In this document: positions 13,079 through 25,148 of the stretch, in pieces
How positions within the stretch are numbered: the stretch's first letter is position 1
Layout of the letters: each line of letters starts with the position of its first letter
Assembly (NCBI GenBank): GCA_029721515.1
Contig: CM056565.1
Span: 3,512,242-3,576,241 of the forward strand
Reading direction: 5' to 3'
DNA length: 64,000 nt
From: Synanceia verrucosa
Taxonomy: Eukaryota > Chordata > Actinopteri > Perciformes > Synanceiidae
Notes under the pieces: model-generated
What the model was told of the DNA's origin: nothing
Databases searched by the model: none
The model's input: the letters and a program-made list of their open reading frames with translations, nothing else
Position numbers and translations under genes: made by a program

Positions 13079-16000
13079 TGACAGCCTTGGTACTGCTTTT
13101 ATCTCGCTGTTAGATTCAATTGGCTTCTGTCAGAATGTTCAGGAACCAACTCACTGTTTTAACCATACACTCGACCTGGTCCTGACCTACGGCATTGAAG
13201 TAGAACATTTATCAGTCCACCAACAGAATTCCTTCCTATCAGACCATTACTTGTTAACCTTTGAATTTTTTCTTCTGGACTACACTCCATCAGGTAAATC
13301 CATGTACACTAGATGTTTATCTGAAAGTGCTGTAGCCAAGTTTAAGGATATAATTCCATTAGCTTTTAATTCAATACCTAATATCAATATACTTGAGGGC
13401 TCAGACTTCAGTCCTACTCAAATTGATAATTTGGTAGATAGTGCTGCAGACTCTCTGCGAGCATCTCTAGACTCTGTTGCTCCTCTAAAAAGAAGATAGT
13501 AAAGCATAGAAAGCTGGCTCCATGGTATAACCCTCACACCCGCAGTTTAAAGCAAGCAGCAAGAAGATTTGAAAGGAAGTGGCGTTTAACCGGTCTGCAA
13601 GCTGCCTCGCCTGGACTGGCATGATAGTTTGAAAGCTTATAGGAAGGCTCTCCGTAAGGCCAGAGCAGCTTATTATTCATCATTAATAGAGGAAAATAAA
13701 AACAACCCCAGGTTTCTTTTCAGCACTGTAGCCAGGCTGACAGAGAGCCACAGCTCTATTGAACCATCTGTTCCCACAACCCTCAGTAGTAGTGACTTCA
13801 TGAGCTTCTTTAATGAGAAGATTATAACTATTAGGGAGAAAATCAGTCACACTGTGCCTTTGACTGAAAATGCTTTGTCTTTAAACACAGGAAGCATAGG
13901 ACTCATTGAAGAACTTGATGTATACTTGGACTGCCTTTCTCCCATAGACCTCCACAAACTGACTTCATTGATTTCCTCATCTAAGCCTTCTACTTGTCTC
14001 TTAGATCCCATCCCAACTTCACTGCTTAAAGAAGCTTTACCGTTACTGAGCACCTCTTTATTAAACATGATCAACTTATCTTTGCTGTCAGGCTATGTAC
14101 CTCAGTCATTTAAAGTAGCCGTAATCAAACCTCTTCTGAAGAAGCCCGGTCTTGATCCAGAGGTTTTAGCCAACTATAGACCAATATCCAACCTTCCTTT
14201 TCTCTCTAAGATCCTTGAGAAAGCAGTGTGCAGTCAGCTGTGTGACTTCCTCCAGAACAATAATCTATTTGAGGACTTTCAGTCAGGATTTAGAAAATAT
14301 CATAGCACCGAGACCGCTCTGGTGAAAATTACTAATGACCTGCTAATTAAGTCAGACCATGGACTCGTCTCAGTACTTGTCTTGTTAGATCTTAGCGCTG
14401 CTTTTGATACTATTGACCACCATATCCTGTTGCAGAGATTAGAACATTTAACTGGCATCAGAGGAACTGCTTTAAGCTGGTTCAAATCCTACTTATCGGA
14501 TCGATCACAGTTTGTTCACATTAATGATGAGTCCTCCATGCAGTCCATAGTCAGTTATGGAGTTCCTCAAGGTTCTGTGCTTGGGCCTATTCTATTTACT
14601 TTATATATGCTTCCTTTAGGCAATGTTATCAGGAAACACTCCATAAACTTTCACTGTTATGCAGATGATACTCAGCTATATTTGTCATTTAAGTCAGACG
14701 AATCCAGCCAGTTAGCTAAACTCCAAACATGTCTTCAGGATATAAAAACTTGGATGGCGCACAATTTCTTGTTGTTAAATTCAGATAAAACTGAGGTTAT
14801 TCTAATTGGCCCTGAAAATCTCAGAAATAACCTATCTAATGACTTATTTACTCTAGGTGGCTTTGTACCAGCCTCGAACACCACTGTAAGGAATCTTGGG
14901 GTAATTTTTGACCAAGATATGTCCTTCAACGTCCACATGAAACAAACAGCTAGAACAGCTTTTTTTCATCTGCGTAACATTGCAAAAATAAGGCATATTC
15001 TCTCCCAAAACGATGCAGAAAAAATTAGTCCATGCATTTGTAACTTCCAGGCTGGACTATTGTAACTCGTTATTATCAGGCTGCCCTAATAAGTCTATCA
15101 GGACTCTCCAGCTGGTCCAGAACGCTGCAGCACGTGTTCTGACCAGAACCAGGAAAAGAGACCATATTTCTCCGGTGTTAGCCTCTCTGCACTGGCTCCC
15201 TGTAAAATCTAGAATAGAATTTAAAATCCTCCTCCTCACCTACAAGGCACTTAATGGTCAGGCACCATCTTATCTTAAAGAGCTAATAGTGCCTTATAAT
15301 CCTGCTAGAACTCTACGCTCTCAGAATGCAGGACTATTAGCGGTCCCTAGGGTTTATAAAAGTAGAATGGGAGCTAGAGCTTTCAGTTATCAAGCTCCTC
15401 TTCTGTGGAACCAACTCCCTCTTTCAGTCCGGGAGGCAGACACCATCCCCTTATTCAAGAGTAGGCTTAAGACTTTCCTTTTTGATAGTGCTTATAGTTA
15501 GGACTGATCCAAGGTTGACTCAGGCTGCCTTGGATCAATCCTTAGTTATGCTGCTATAGGTCTAGACTGCCGGGGACTTCCTCTGACACACTGAGCTTCT
15601 CTTCTTCTTCATTTGGATGCCTCCATTAAGTCATTTTACTAACTCATCTTCTTCCCGGAGCCCCTGTGCTCCCAGCTCCCAGGTGTCTGTGAGCTGAGGC
15701 TACTTGTTTGAGAAGGAGTTGATGTCATCCAGGCTTCGTCTGTCCTGATGGTGGTGAGATGGAGAAGAGGCGATGCTGCTCAGGTTGTATCTGTTAGAGT
15801 AGTGGAGAAGAGGATGTGTTTACTCTTCCTCCCTTTAACACATGCTGCAGATTAGTTTTGTGCCTCGTAGTCCCTGTGCGTTCTCATCTCACAGGTATCC
15901 ATGGATCCAGTCTACCTGGTGGAGTAGTGGTTGTGCAGACCAGTCAGGCTTCATCTTCTGGTTCTGAGTGACGTGGTGGTGATGAGGTCATCCTGCGGAG

Positions 16001-16500
16001 GTTTCTCCTGTTTGGTGTGGTGGAGTGGAAGATGTGCTGCCCAGGCTTCTTCTGGTTGGCATGGTGGAGAGGACGACATGCTTCTCATCCTTTGCTGATA
16101 GCTTGATGATGCTCTTCATCCCCTTGGACACTCTCATACAATTCTATATATACACACTGTATATTAGCTGTTGTTATATTGAGTTGGACATTTCCATACA
16201 ATTTTGTATGTTAGTGTTAATGTGTTTTCATTGTTGTTATTCTGTACACATGGCATCTATTGCACGTCTGTCCATCCTGGAAGAGGGATCCCTCCTCTGT
16301 TGCTCTTCCTGAGGTTTCTTCCGTTTCTTTTTCCCTGTTAAAAGGTTTTTTTTGGGGAGTTTTTCCTTAGTCGATGCGAGGGTCATTGTAAAGGACAGAG
16401 GGTGTCATATCCTGTACAGATTGTAAAGCCCAATGAGGCAAATTCATAATTTGTGATATTGGGCTATACAAATAAAGTTGACTTGACTTGACTTGACTTG
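13079..16500 (+). mobile_element. L2-clade LINE, 5'-truncated, inserted in the minisatellite (copy B)
   Basis: The element starts in the C-terminal part of the endonuclease domain (TLDLVLTYGIE, LSDHYLLTFEF). It continues through reverse transcriptase and ends in a 3' UTR with a (TTGAC)n tail near 16480-16500. Array text before the insertion (acctccct) and after it (gatgaag) reconstitutes one unbroken unit, so insertion occurred into a pre-existing array. The L2 clade is inferred from the RT text; the family name should come from a repeat-library comparison. Confidence 0.93.
13629..15501 (+). pseudogene. L2 reverse transcriptase ORF, frameshifted
   Basis: The reverse transcriptase is almost continuous from 13629: an upstream MKAYRKALRKARAAYY region, then PLLKKPGLDPEVLANYRPIS, the palm block LLDLSAAFDTIDHHIL, YGVPQGSVLGPILF and the catalytic YADD in HCYADDTQLYL. 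At about 15030-15065 the frame changes. The C-terminal segment (LVHAFVTSRLDYCNSLL to KTFLFDSAYS) continues in the next frame to 15501. Upstream, stops near 13499 and 13622 separate the RT from the endonuclease remnant. The protein would copy element RNA at a nicked target site, but this copy is broken in at least three places and should be inactive. Confidence 0.92.
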
Positions 16501-16640
16501 ATGAAGCACTACTACTTCACTGTGATGAAGTACTATTACCTCACTATGATGAAGTACTACTAACTCACTGTGATCAAGTACTACTAACTCACTGTGATCA
16601 AGTACTACTACCTCAATGTCATCAAGTACTCCTACCTCAC

Positions 16641-18262
16641 TGATGCAGTAGCAGGAGGCTCTCCATGGTTTCTCTGTAGAAAGTCTCCAGCAGCTTTTGT
16701 AAGTTTATTTAAAATTTAGCCTTACGCTAGTGTTTTTCCTCAGCCTTTATGATTAGCCATTAAAAAGGCTAGTGTAATGGAAACTTTGTATTTTTTTCTT
16801 TAAACCAAGAGCTCCATCTAGAGGAGTCAAAAAAAAAATCACAAATGCTTCATGAAGCTTCATTTGTCATCACTAGAAATAACAGTTAAGATCTTCCAGG
16901 AATAAAAGTGAACAGGTGAATTATTAATCTGTATCATTCTGATACTACTACCTCAATGATGCAGTACTACTACCTCGCTGTGATGAAGTTCTACTACCTC
17001 ACTGTGATGAAGTACTACTACCTCACCGATGCAGTTCTACTACTTCACTGTGATGAAGTGCTACTACCTCACTGTGATGAAGTACTATTACCTCACCGAT
17101 GCAGTTCTACTACCTCGCCGATGCAGTTCTACTACCTCACTGTGATGAAGTACTACTACCTCACCGATGCAGTTCTACTGCTTCACTGTGAAGTACCACT
17201 ACCTCACCGATGCAGTTCTACGACTTAATTGTGATGCAGTACCACTACTTCACCGATGGAGAAGCCTCAGCAAGATGTCCTGGTCTGCCCAACCTCTACT
17301 CCACCAGGTAAACTGGACCCATGGATATCTGAGAGATGATGAACTCAGGGACTCTGAGGTACAACTTCAGTTCTACTACCTCACTGTGATGAAGTTCTAC
17401 TACCTCACCGATGCAGTTTTACTACCTCACTGTGATGCAGTACTACTACCTCACTGATGCAGTTCTACTACCTCACTGTGATGAAGTACTACTTCTTCAC
17501 TGTGATGAAGTACGACTACCTCCCTGTGATGAAGTACTACTACTTCACTGTGATGAAGTACTACTATCTCACTATGATGAAGTGCTACTACCTCAATGTG
17601 ATCAAGTACTACTACCTCACTGATACAGTGACAGGAGGCTCTCCATGGTTTCTCTGTAGAAAGTCTCCAGCAGCTTTTGCAAGTTTATTTAAAATTTAGC
17701 CTTACACTGGTGTTTTTCCTCAGCCTTTATAATTAGCCATTAAAAAGGCTAGTGCAATGGAAACTTTGTATTTTTTTCTTTAAACCAAGAGCGCCATCTA
17801 GAGGAGTAAAAAAAAATCACAAATGCTTCATGAAGCTTCATTTGTCATCACTAGAAATAACAGTTAAGATCTTCCAGGAATAAAAGTGAACAGGTAAATT
17901 ATTAATCTATATCATTCTGATACTACTACCTCAATGATGCAGTACTACTACCTCACTGTGATGAAGTAGTACTGCCTCACCGATGCAGTTCTACTACTTC
18001 ACTGTGATGAAGTACTACTACCTCACTGTGATGAAGTACTATTACCTCACAGATGCAGTTCTACTACCTCACTGTGATGAAGTACTACTACCTCATCAAT
18101 GCAGTTCTCCTACTTCACTGTGAAGTACTACTAGATTACCGATGCAGTTCTACTACTTCATTGTGAAGTACCACTACCTCACTGATGCAGTTCTACAACT
18201 TCATTGTGATGCAGTACCACTACCTCACTGTGATGAAGTACTACTACCTCACTGTGGTGCAA
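16641..18262. repeat. about 980-bp tandem duplication inside the array
   Basis: The unit starting 'caggaggctctccatgg' at about 16650 recurs at about 17630. It includes a non-array spacer of about 300 bp (aaagtctccagcagctttt to atcattctgatactactac) followed by array units. The two spacers differ by scattered substitutions and a short poly-A length change. The second copy is cut short at about 18262. Confidence 0.9.
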
Positions 18263-18582
18263 TACTCAATCCATCTCTCTGTCTCTCTCTTTTCTGTGTA
18301 GCCGGTCGCTGTGCCCTTTCTTTAACCACCCTCTCGTAGATGAAGGTGGGGAAATGATTCATGCTGAGTCATGTCAGCCGACCATGTCCGAAGATGTCCA
18401 GAGATGTCCAAAGATTTCCAAGAGAGCCACTGGTGATGAAGCGACTCAGACCAAAGTCGCCTCCATGGGATCCAGCAGATCCAAAAGACCGAGGTTCAGA
18501 CACTGCAGCCACTCCTCAGCAACACCTCCATCTATCTACAAATGGTTATATAATGGGCCTACACATACATTTTAGATATTAA
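18262..18582 (+). other. unrecognised open stretch with acceptor-like 5' edge
   Basis: After the array, a pyrimidine tract ending 'tctgtgtag' at 18301 is followed by an open frame of about 91 codons to a TAG at 18575. It contains CPFFNHPLVDEGGEMIHAES and later a basic SSRSKRPRFRHC. I do not recognise it. A second frame (18361-18582) is open over the same stretch, so openness may be chance. No donor or partner exon is evident. Confidence 0.2.
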
Positions 18583-18947
18583 AGAGTTTGATGATTAGAC
18601 CAAAAATTTAGAAATTTAGAGCTAATCTAGAATGAATAATACTGAATAATAAAATACTGAAGCTTAAACTCAGAATATTAAACTGCTCCACAATATTCTC
18701 TGATGCCTCTTAAAGGTCTCCTATTATGCACTTTTTCAGGACAATTTTATATAGGTCTCAGACATCCAACAATATTGTATTCAAAGTGTATTACCCCAAA
18801 CTCAGCCCTGGTCCTGAATTCCAGCCAGTTAAAAATCATTGTATTGAGCTCTGCTGAGAACAGGCTGTTTCTGTGTCTGTACCTTTAAATGTTCCTGAGC
18901 TGTGTCTGACCACGCCTCCTCTCTGCAGAGAGGACGTGACTCTCTCT
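18583..18947. other. intergenic, nothing recognised
   Basis: AT-rich unique-looking DNA between the array and the inverted-repeat element. No exon or repeat family was recognised. Confidence 0.5.
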
Positions 18948-19510
18948 CGTTTTTCCACTACACAGTAACAGCATGGCATGGTATGGCAAGGCACGGTACG
19001 GCCCAGTTTTGTTGCTTTTCCATTACAACTGAGTACCTCCTCGGCGTGGGCGGGGTCGTCATACGGCAGTACGAAACTGCCATAACAAATTTGCGACACA
19101 GAAAACCGGGCAGAAGAAAAACAACAACACAAACAATGGAGGAAAGCGATAATGTATTTGTTGCTCGCTCTGTGACTTTTTGTCACCCACAAAATGAAAG
19201 AAAAGAGACAGAGAAGACAGGAAGCGTCAAAATAGTTGCCGGTTTTAAAAATGGCGGAGTGGAGTTGTGTTTGGCTTTTACAGTCCAATCGGACGTCCTG
19301 CATCCAATGATGCTTCCAATGACGACACTCGTTGGCCAATCAGTGGAAGGCAGTCGGCTGACTTCGTGTTTTAGTATCACTTCGGCTCGCTTGGAACCAG
19401 GGCTGAGGAGGTACGGGAAAAAGTACCTAGTACCAGGTACCAGGTACTAGTGGAAAAGCGCCACAACCGTGTCGAGCTGTGCCGTACCGTACCACGCTTG
19501 TGGAAAAGCG
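18948..19510. mobile_element. non-autonomous element with long imperfect terminal inverted repeats
   Basis: The left end 'cgtttttccac' and right end 'gtggaaaagcg' are inverted copies. About 60 bp inward each side carries a second copy ('gcttttccat' near 19012, 'gtggaaaagcg' at 19450). Between them lie GGTACGG-rich palindromic stretches, including 'gtaccaggtaccaggtac' near 19430. It contains no transposase, so it is probably a non-autonomous DNA element. No convincing target duplication was found. Confidence 0.7.
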
Positions 19511-20449
19511 CCATTTTAGATGCGTACTGGCACTGGCTAAAGAGGCCACTAATGTTACTCTGCAGTGCACGGACAGCACCGTTAACAGTAGTCAGAGTTA
19601 CCCAAATAACAAATAAATTTATAACACTAGCTTCAGATGATCTTTGTGCTCACAGAGCTTATGTTGAATGTCTCCTGATATTACTCAAGGACCACCAGAA
19701 CTTAGTTTTGCAGGTGTGCGTTCATCCTTTCACAAAGGACTGCTTTGTAAACTTGGTCCCATACATATTAGGCTTTTCTACACAGCTGAAGTTGAAGCAT
19801 GAAGCATGATGGCCTTGTCCCTGTAGTGTTAGCACTGCAGCTACTGGAGGTCTGGAGCTGCAGCTATTGCTGCGGTGCTAACCGGAGGTCCAAAGCTCTG
19901 GTTAGCTCGAAGCTCGGTTAGTACTGCAGCTCCAGTTAGCTTGGTTAGCACTGCAGCTATTGCTAACCGGGGCTCCGGAGCTACTGCTGACACAGTCACT
20001 GAATCTAGCTGGTCGCATTGAATTAATGTCATTTATTCATCCATCAATCTTTCCTTTTGTGTAATCATTTATTCTATTATTTTCAGTTAGTAGTCATGTA
20101 GTTTGTCAAATAAACATCTAATTTATAAAGAACTTGGTTGTTTGATTTGTGTGTGTATATAAAGCAAAGTGAATCACTGTACACTAGGTAGAAGAACTCC
20201 GTAGCACCCTGAGATTAACAGACTATTAATTATCGTCAAATTCACAAGTTTTCCCTGTTTTAACAAAATTGGGTGGTGCCCTGGTAATTTCTACTTATTA
20301 AAATAATAGTGGGTTTATACCTGGAGCTGAGTGTCATCACTCTACTTCACCTTTTAAGGTGATTCATTGTTTATGATTAACAACTTGAGAGTTAGTGATT
20401 ATAAATACATAATTTGATATTAATTAATGATTGACTATTAAATCTGCTC
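19511..20449. other. intergenic, locally repetitive
   Basis: 19840-20000 contains diverged repeats of 'gttagcactgcagc' and 'gctaaccgg' type text. The rest is AT-rich with no gene recognised. Confidence 0.5.
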
Positions 20450-23106
20450 CAAAGTATTCATGCTCCATGGGTGAAATCAGAACTACTGATCTGTATCCAG
20501 AGGAGATCAATAACTTCCTGGACGAGACTTAGAAAAAGTCTAAGTCACTGATTATATTGTAGACACTGATAAATTCATCAGATCAGTGAATGCGCTCAAA
20601 AAGCTGGTAGGTTTTGACTTGTTAGATGAGAGGAAAAGATTCAGACTCAAAAAGCACATTACTGTTTTGAGGAAGGAGACGATAAGAAGAATAATAAGAA
20701 GAAATGCAAAACGATCTAGAAGATGAAATGATTATGTTAAACAGTGCTTTCCCCTTTTTACTGTCTGTTTCTTGTTTCTGTTCTGTTTCTCCTCTCTAAC
20801 CTTTCTATGAGGAGTCTGAAAGTGGGGTCGCTAAATATTAATGGTAGCAGAGATCGACAGAGAAAGGTTTTAATTTCTTAAGTCTCTGCTCAGAAGCAGG
20901 TGGATGTGGTTTTCCTGCAGGAGACACACACCCTCCTGTCTGATGAGGTGGACTGGGACTTATGGTGGCAGGGGTCCTGTGTCCTCAGCCATGGCTCTAA
21001 CGTCAGTGCTGGAGTAGCTGTGTTGTTCAGAGCGGCTGCTCCGGCTACTGTTTTATCCTCCACTGAGGTGGTGAAAGGTCAGCTGCTTGTCGTCAAAGCA
21101 CAAATTCAAGACTCTGTGTTCTGCTTTGTGAACATTTATGCCCCAAACCAAAGAGCAGAGAGAGTAGCTAGTTTACTGAGTTACTGAACAAACTTCACAC
21201 TTATCAGGACCAGTTAATTATTGGAGGGGATTTTAACTGCACGCTAGTCTTCACTGTGGACCGGACAAGTGGGGAACCCCAACCACAGTCAGCCCAGACC
21301 TTGAAAAGTGTCATCACACACCTGGACCTTTTAGACAGCTGGAGGGTGAAATATCCACACACCAGACAGTACACATGGGTGAGGGTCACTAACAACTGGG
21401 TCAGTGCAGCAAGGTTAGACAGGATTCATATTTCAAAAACACTCAGCACCAGATTAGCACAGAGCACCATTTATCTAGTAGGTTTCACCGATCACCATTT
21501 TGTCAAGATAGATGTAGTTATCACCCGAAGGGTCAAGTCATACTGGCTTTATAACAACAGACTCCTGCAGGACAGAATCTTCTGCTCCAGCTCCTTATTT
21601 TTCAACCTGGAGAGAACAACAGCCCCAAGGAAGCAGACCTGTCTTCAGCTCCCTGGAGGCAGAGTGACCACAGACCCAGGTGAGATGAGGAACCACGCTG
21701 TGGATTTCTACGCCGGCCTCTTCAAGGTGGAACCATGCAGCATGGAGGGTCACCAGGAGCTGCTGGAGGAGCTTCCTCAGCTGAGCGAGGAGGAGAAAGT
21801 TGTGCAGGACAAGGAGCTGACTCTGGAGGAGCTGACGGCAGCGGTCCACCAGATGGCAGCAGGACGGGTCCCGGGGATCAATGGGCTCCCTGTTGACTTT
21901 TTTAAATGGCTCTGGAAGCCTTGAACGTCCTCCTACTGTCTCTGCTTATGCAGATGATATTAACATCTTTGTCTCCAGTCAGGGGGACGTTCAATGTCTG
22001 CAGGACTCCCTGTCACTTTATGAAAGGGCTTCTTCTGCACAGGTGAACTGGGCTAAGATTGAGGGTTTGTTGGTGGGGCAGTGGAGGGACCAGGCAGTGC
22101 CCAGTATGCTAGGGGGGCTGGAGTGGGGCACTGAAGGTCCTGGGGGTGTTTCTGGGGTCAGAGGGCTTCCAGAGGATGAACTGGGAGGGAGTGAAGGAGG
22201 AAGTGTGTGCCCGGTTATCTAAATGGAAATGGTTGCTACCTCAGCTGTCGTATAGGGGAAGAATCCTGGTCTCCAGTAACTTGGTCACCTCGACTCTCTG
22301 GCACAAACTGGTCGCTCTAACGCCACCTAGAGGCCTGGTGGAGAGAGAGAGCCATCTTGGATTTTTACTGGTCAGGACGTCATTGGATCCGAGCAGCAAG
22401 ACTTGATCTGCCTGTGGATGAAGGGGGACAGGGACTGGTGGATATCCAGTCCAAAATTTCCTCCTTCAGACTCCGGACTGCTCAAAGACTGCTTTACAGC
22501 TGTGGACCAAACTGGATCAACCCAGCTGGAACACTGCTGAGGAGAGCTGGAAGGTTGGGCTACAATAAGCAGCTGTTCCTCCTGCAGTCTGAGGACATGG
22601 ACCTTTCTGGGCTGACACCTTTTTACTGTATAGCTCAGTTTTGAGGCATGGCAGGTTTTAAACAGCACCAGGACCTCTGAGAATACACCGAGTATGTGGC
22701 TGTTTGAGAAGCCTTTGTTTTTTAACAACTTTTTAAAGACATCAGTTTGCCAGCCTGAGAGCAAAACTCAGGGAGGCCGGCTGCACCAAGCTGGGCCACC
22801 TGACGAGGAAGACAGCAACATCCATGGACACCTTGAGAGACACCAGCAGCAGCACCTCGATCAGGCTTATCAACAGGGTGGTGCAGGAAATCCGCCACAA
22901 CAACTCAGAGCCTTCGCTGCGGACCAGACTCTGTGTGAGCAGTGGAGTGGGGAGGCTGAGTACAGCTTCCTCTCTCTGGTAATCACACCATCTGTAGCTG
23001 GGTGGCAGGAGGGAGGAGGCCAGCTCCTGTCCTTCACCACACCACATCTGGACAGGGGCGGGGCCAAATGCCTCCACAGCGCCACCCTTTACGTTTACAT
23101 GTACTG
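20450..23106 (+). mobile_element. decayed L1/Tx1-clade LINE
   Basis: The left part reads as the end of an ORF1 protein (EEINNFLDET, KRFRLKKHITVL). ORF2 begins near 20812 (LKVGSLNINGSRDRQRKV). The AP-endonuclease domain follows: VVFLQETHTLL, NIYAPNQR, DFNCTL, then LDLLDSWRVKYPHTRQYTWV and SAARLDRIHIS. The RT region keeps an entry segment (ELTAAVHQMAAGRVPGINGL) and the catalytic YADDINIFVSS. A large piece between them is missing at about 21925, and several stops and frame changes follow. The C-terminal region is traceable to about 23100. Clade by motif style; the copy is dead. Confidence 0.88.
20812..22700 (+). pseudogene. Tx1-clade ORF2 (endonuclease and reverse transcriptase), broken
   Basis: The endonuclease carries the conserved QETH, NIYAPN and LDRIHIS blocks. 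The reading frame is interrupted by a stop at about 20880, by frame changes near 21185 and 21925, and by loss of the RT core between the PGINGLPVDFF entry block and YADD. Confidence 0.85.
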
Positions 23107-23109
23107 ATA

Positions 23110-24240
23110 CCACATAGTTGACCCCATCAACTTCATTCCACTTCTAAAACATCCACAACACATTGGTGAAGCTACATTACGAATGCCTTGAAGTTACGAT
23201 AAACGGTGTCCGTATGGCGGCGCCAAATCTTCAGATTTTTCACCAAGAATATACGTTTGGCTTTTTGATGGCTTTAATAAAGTCGTATCATCATGAAATT
23301 TGATTCACAGGTGAAGGGTGACGACTTCTGACATCTGATGGGGCCACACCCATGAGCGGTCAAAATGGCTCCATAGCGCCCCCTTCACATTTTCAAAAAT
23401 CCCTCCCCATAGGGGCTTTTATGGAGTTGGAACATGAAAATCTGTACACAACTTGACCAGAAGCAAAAAAAAGTCTCTTGCACCAATTGTCTACTCCAAA
23501 CAGGAAGTCGGCCATTTTGAATTTTTTATTTTCTAATGAAAATGAACTTGTCCCAGGGATTTCGTGCGATCGACATGAAATTAGGTACAGATCATCTCCA
23601 GACCTAGCCGGGCAAAAGGTGTGCTCTGCACATAATTAGGTCAAAGGGCGTGGCTACTACCGTTCCATAAACTTTGGCAAATTTGCCATCTAAATTTGAA
23701 CGACTCTCACATTCACATACTTGATCCTAGCAGGTTAAAATTTTCTGAGCATGACGAGGGCTCAGCCCTGATTGTTCCAATATATGAATGTCATGCCTTT
23801 CTCATGGCACCCCCCGGTGGTAACAGGAAGTGACCAGTTACAGTGACCACGAGCAGGGCAAAATGGCTCCATAGTGCCCCTTTGAAATTTTCAAAAACCC
23901 TCCCCATAGGGGTATTTATGGAGTAGGAACACGAAAATCGGGACACACGTGTCTTGACCAGACGCACAAAAAAAGTCTCTTGCACCAATTGTCTATTCCA
24001 AACAGGAAGTCGGACATTTTGTTTCCACTCATCATTTGGGCATGATTTCCACACTGAACCATTGAATGGCCATAACTCCTTTGTGTATTGTACGAAACGC
24101 TTGACGTTTATTGCCCCATGCTCGCACTGCCGTCCCCATCTGATACCCGACTGCGACATACCTCGAGGGCCCTACATAACCCGATTGCGATTTTCTAGTG
24201 ATTTTTTAGGGTATTCCAAATCTCTTTAACGTTTCTATTT
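23110..24240. repeat. teleost dispersed repeat with internal units about 476 bp apart
   Basis: Two diverged copies of one block start at about 23382 and 23858. Shared text includes 'aaaatggctccatag', 'tccccatagggg', 'aaaaaaagtctcttgcacc' and 'caaacaggaagtcgg'. No coding capacity is visible. It adjoins the Tx1 LINE but need not belong to it. Confidence 0.75.
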
Positions 24241-25015
24241 TCATCAAATTTATTATATTGTTTTTACATATTCTAAAAATACCAGAGGCCATGCTATGAG
24301 ACATCCTACCGTCTCCCCCTCCACTCGTTAACTCTCCTCAGCTGTCAGTCAGTCAGTTGTTCTATTCTATTCTATAGAACTTCACATTTATGTTGTACAT
24401 CTGGTCTGTTGCTTATTCATATATTCTGTATTCTGATCTACGTAAGTTATTAATCCCACACACTGTTGCTTACTTACCTTTGTTACCTAGGCTACTTAGT
24501 TTTACATCACTGCATCTCATTTTTCATATTTGCCTTTGTTGTAACATTGCTCTATGCACTTTGCTGCTATAACAATGTGAGTGTCCCTGTTGTTGAGATA
24601 AATAATAAGGGATTATCTGAACATTTGGTTGATAAAGGTGTTACAGGTAGACTGGACTGCCTCCTCAGGGGTCATAGTTTATTTGGTTTCATTCATTAAA
24701 AACAAGGGGAAAAAGAAAGTGAATACCACAGTTTAATAAATACAAAACTGCAAGGTAACTTGTTTTCAAATCGTCCTCTTTTAAACTTGGAAAAATATTT
24801 TTTTTTTTTTTTTTTTTAAACAAACCGTTGCAGGATTCTTGCTCCCTTTGATGAAACCTCTACATTTACCTTGAACAATACTGAAACAAAGGATCATCAG
24901 GCAGATAAATATGAACAGAAAATAAAATCAATGAAGACAACACAAAGATGTCACTGACTGATGAAAGGGCTCTTCAGGAGATAGAGTAACAACACTGAAG
25001 GTCCCGCAGTCTCAC
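24241..25015. other. rexo2 3' flank and 3' UTR
   Basis: AT-rich DNA downstream of rexo2, which is transcribed leftward. It contains a long T run at about 24800 and a candidate poly(A) signal. No other gene is seen. Confidence 0.5.
24678..24683 (-). terminator. candidate rexo2 polyadenylation signal AATAAA
   Basis: The plus strand reads TTTATT, which is AATAAA on the gene strand about 330 bp after the rexo2 stop. Position and hexamer are the only evidence. Confidence 0.3.
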
Positions 25016-25148
25016 TCATATGAGCGTACTGTTGTTGCTGCCTCCGTTTTCTACGATCTTGAGCTTCTTTTCCTCTGTTGAGGCTTTGAAGACGTTGGCT
25101 CGATAGTACTGCAGCTCTTTAATGCTCTCCTTGATGTCACCCAAAGCT
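25016..25148 (-). CDS. rexo2: rexo2 last exon
   Basis: ALGDIKESIKELQYYRANVF to the stop TGA at 25016-25018. The lysine-rich C-terminus matches the REXO2 family. Acceptor cctccag. Confidence 0.95.

Larger units (their letters stand above)
11890..18262. repeat. minisatellite array, 22- and 24-bp subunits (46-bp dimer), interrupted by an L2 insertion
   Basis: Two alternating subunits, one of type ctactacctcaccgatgcag and one of type tactacttcactgtgatgaag, repeat from 11.9 to 13.08 kb and again from 16.50 to 18.26 kb. A block of about 95 bp derived from antisense L2 3' UTR (cctggtctgcccaacc to gggactctgagg) recurs at 12168, 12803 and 17274, so the array has a higher-order structure. Units are diverged by point changes. 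It has continuous open stretches, but these are repeat-encoded and not genes. Confidence 0.95.

Noticed and set aside
18902..19450. 182-codon plus-strand frame
   Set aside because: Lies within the inverted-repeat element, overlaps an equally open minus frame, and resembles no protein.
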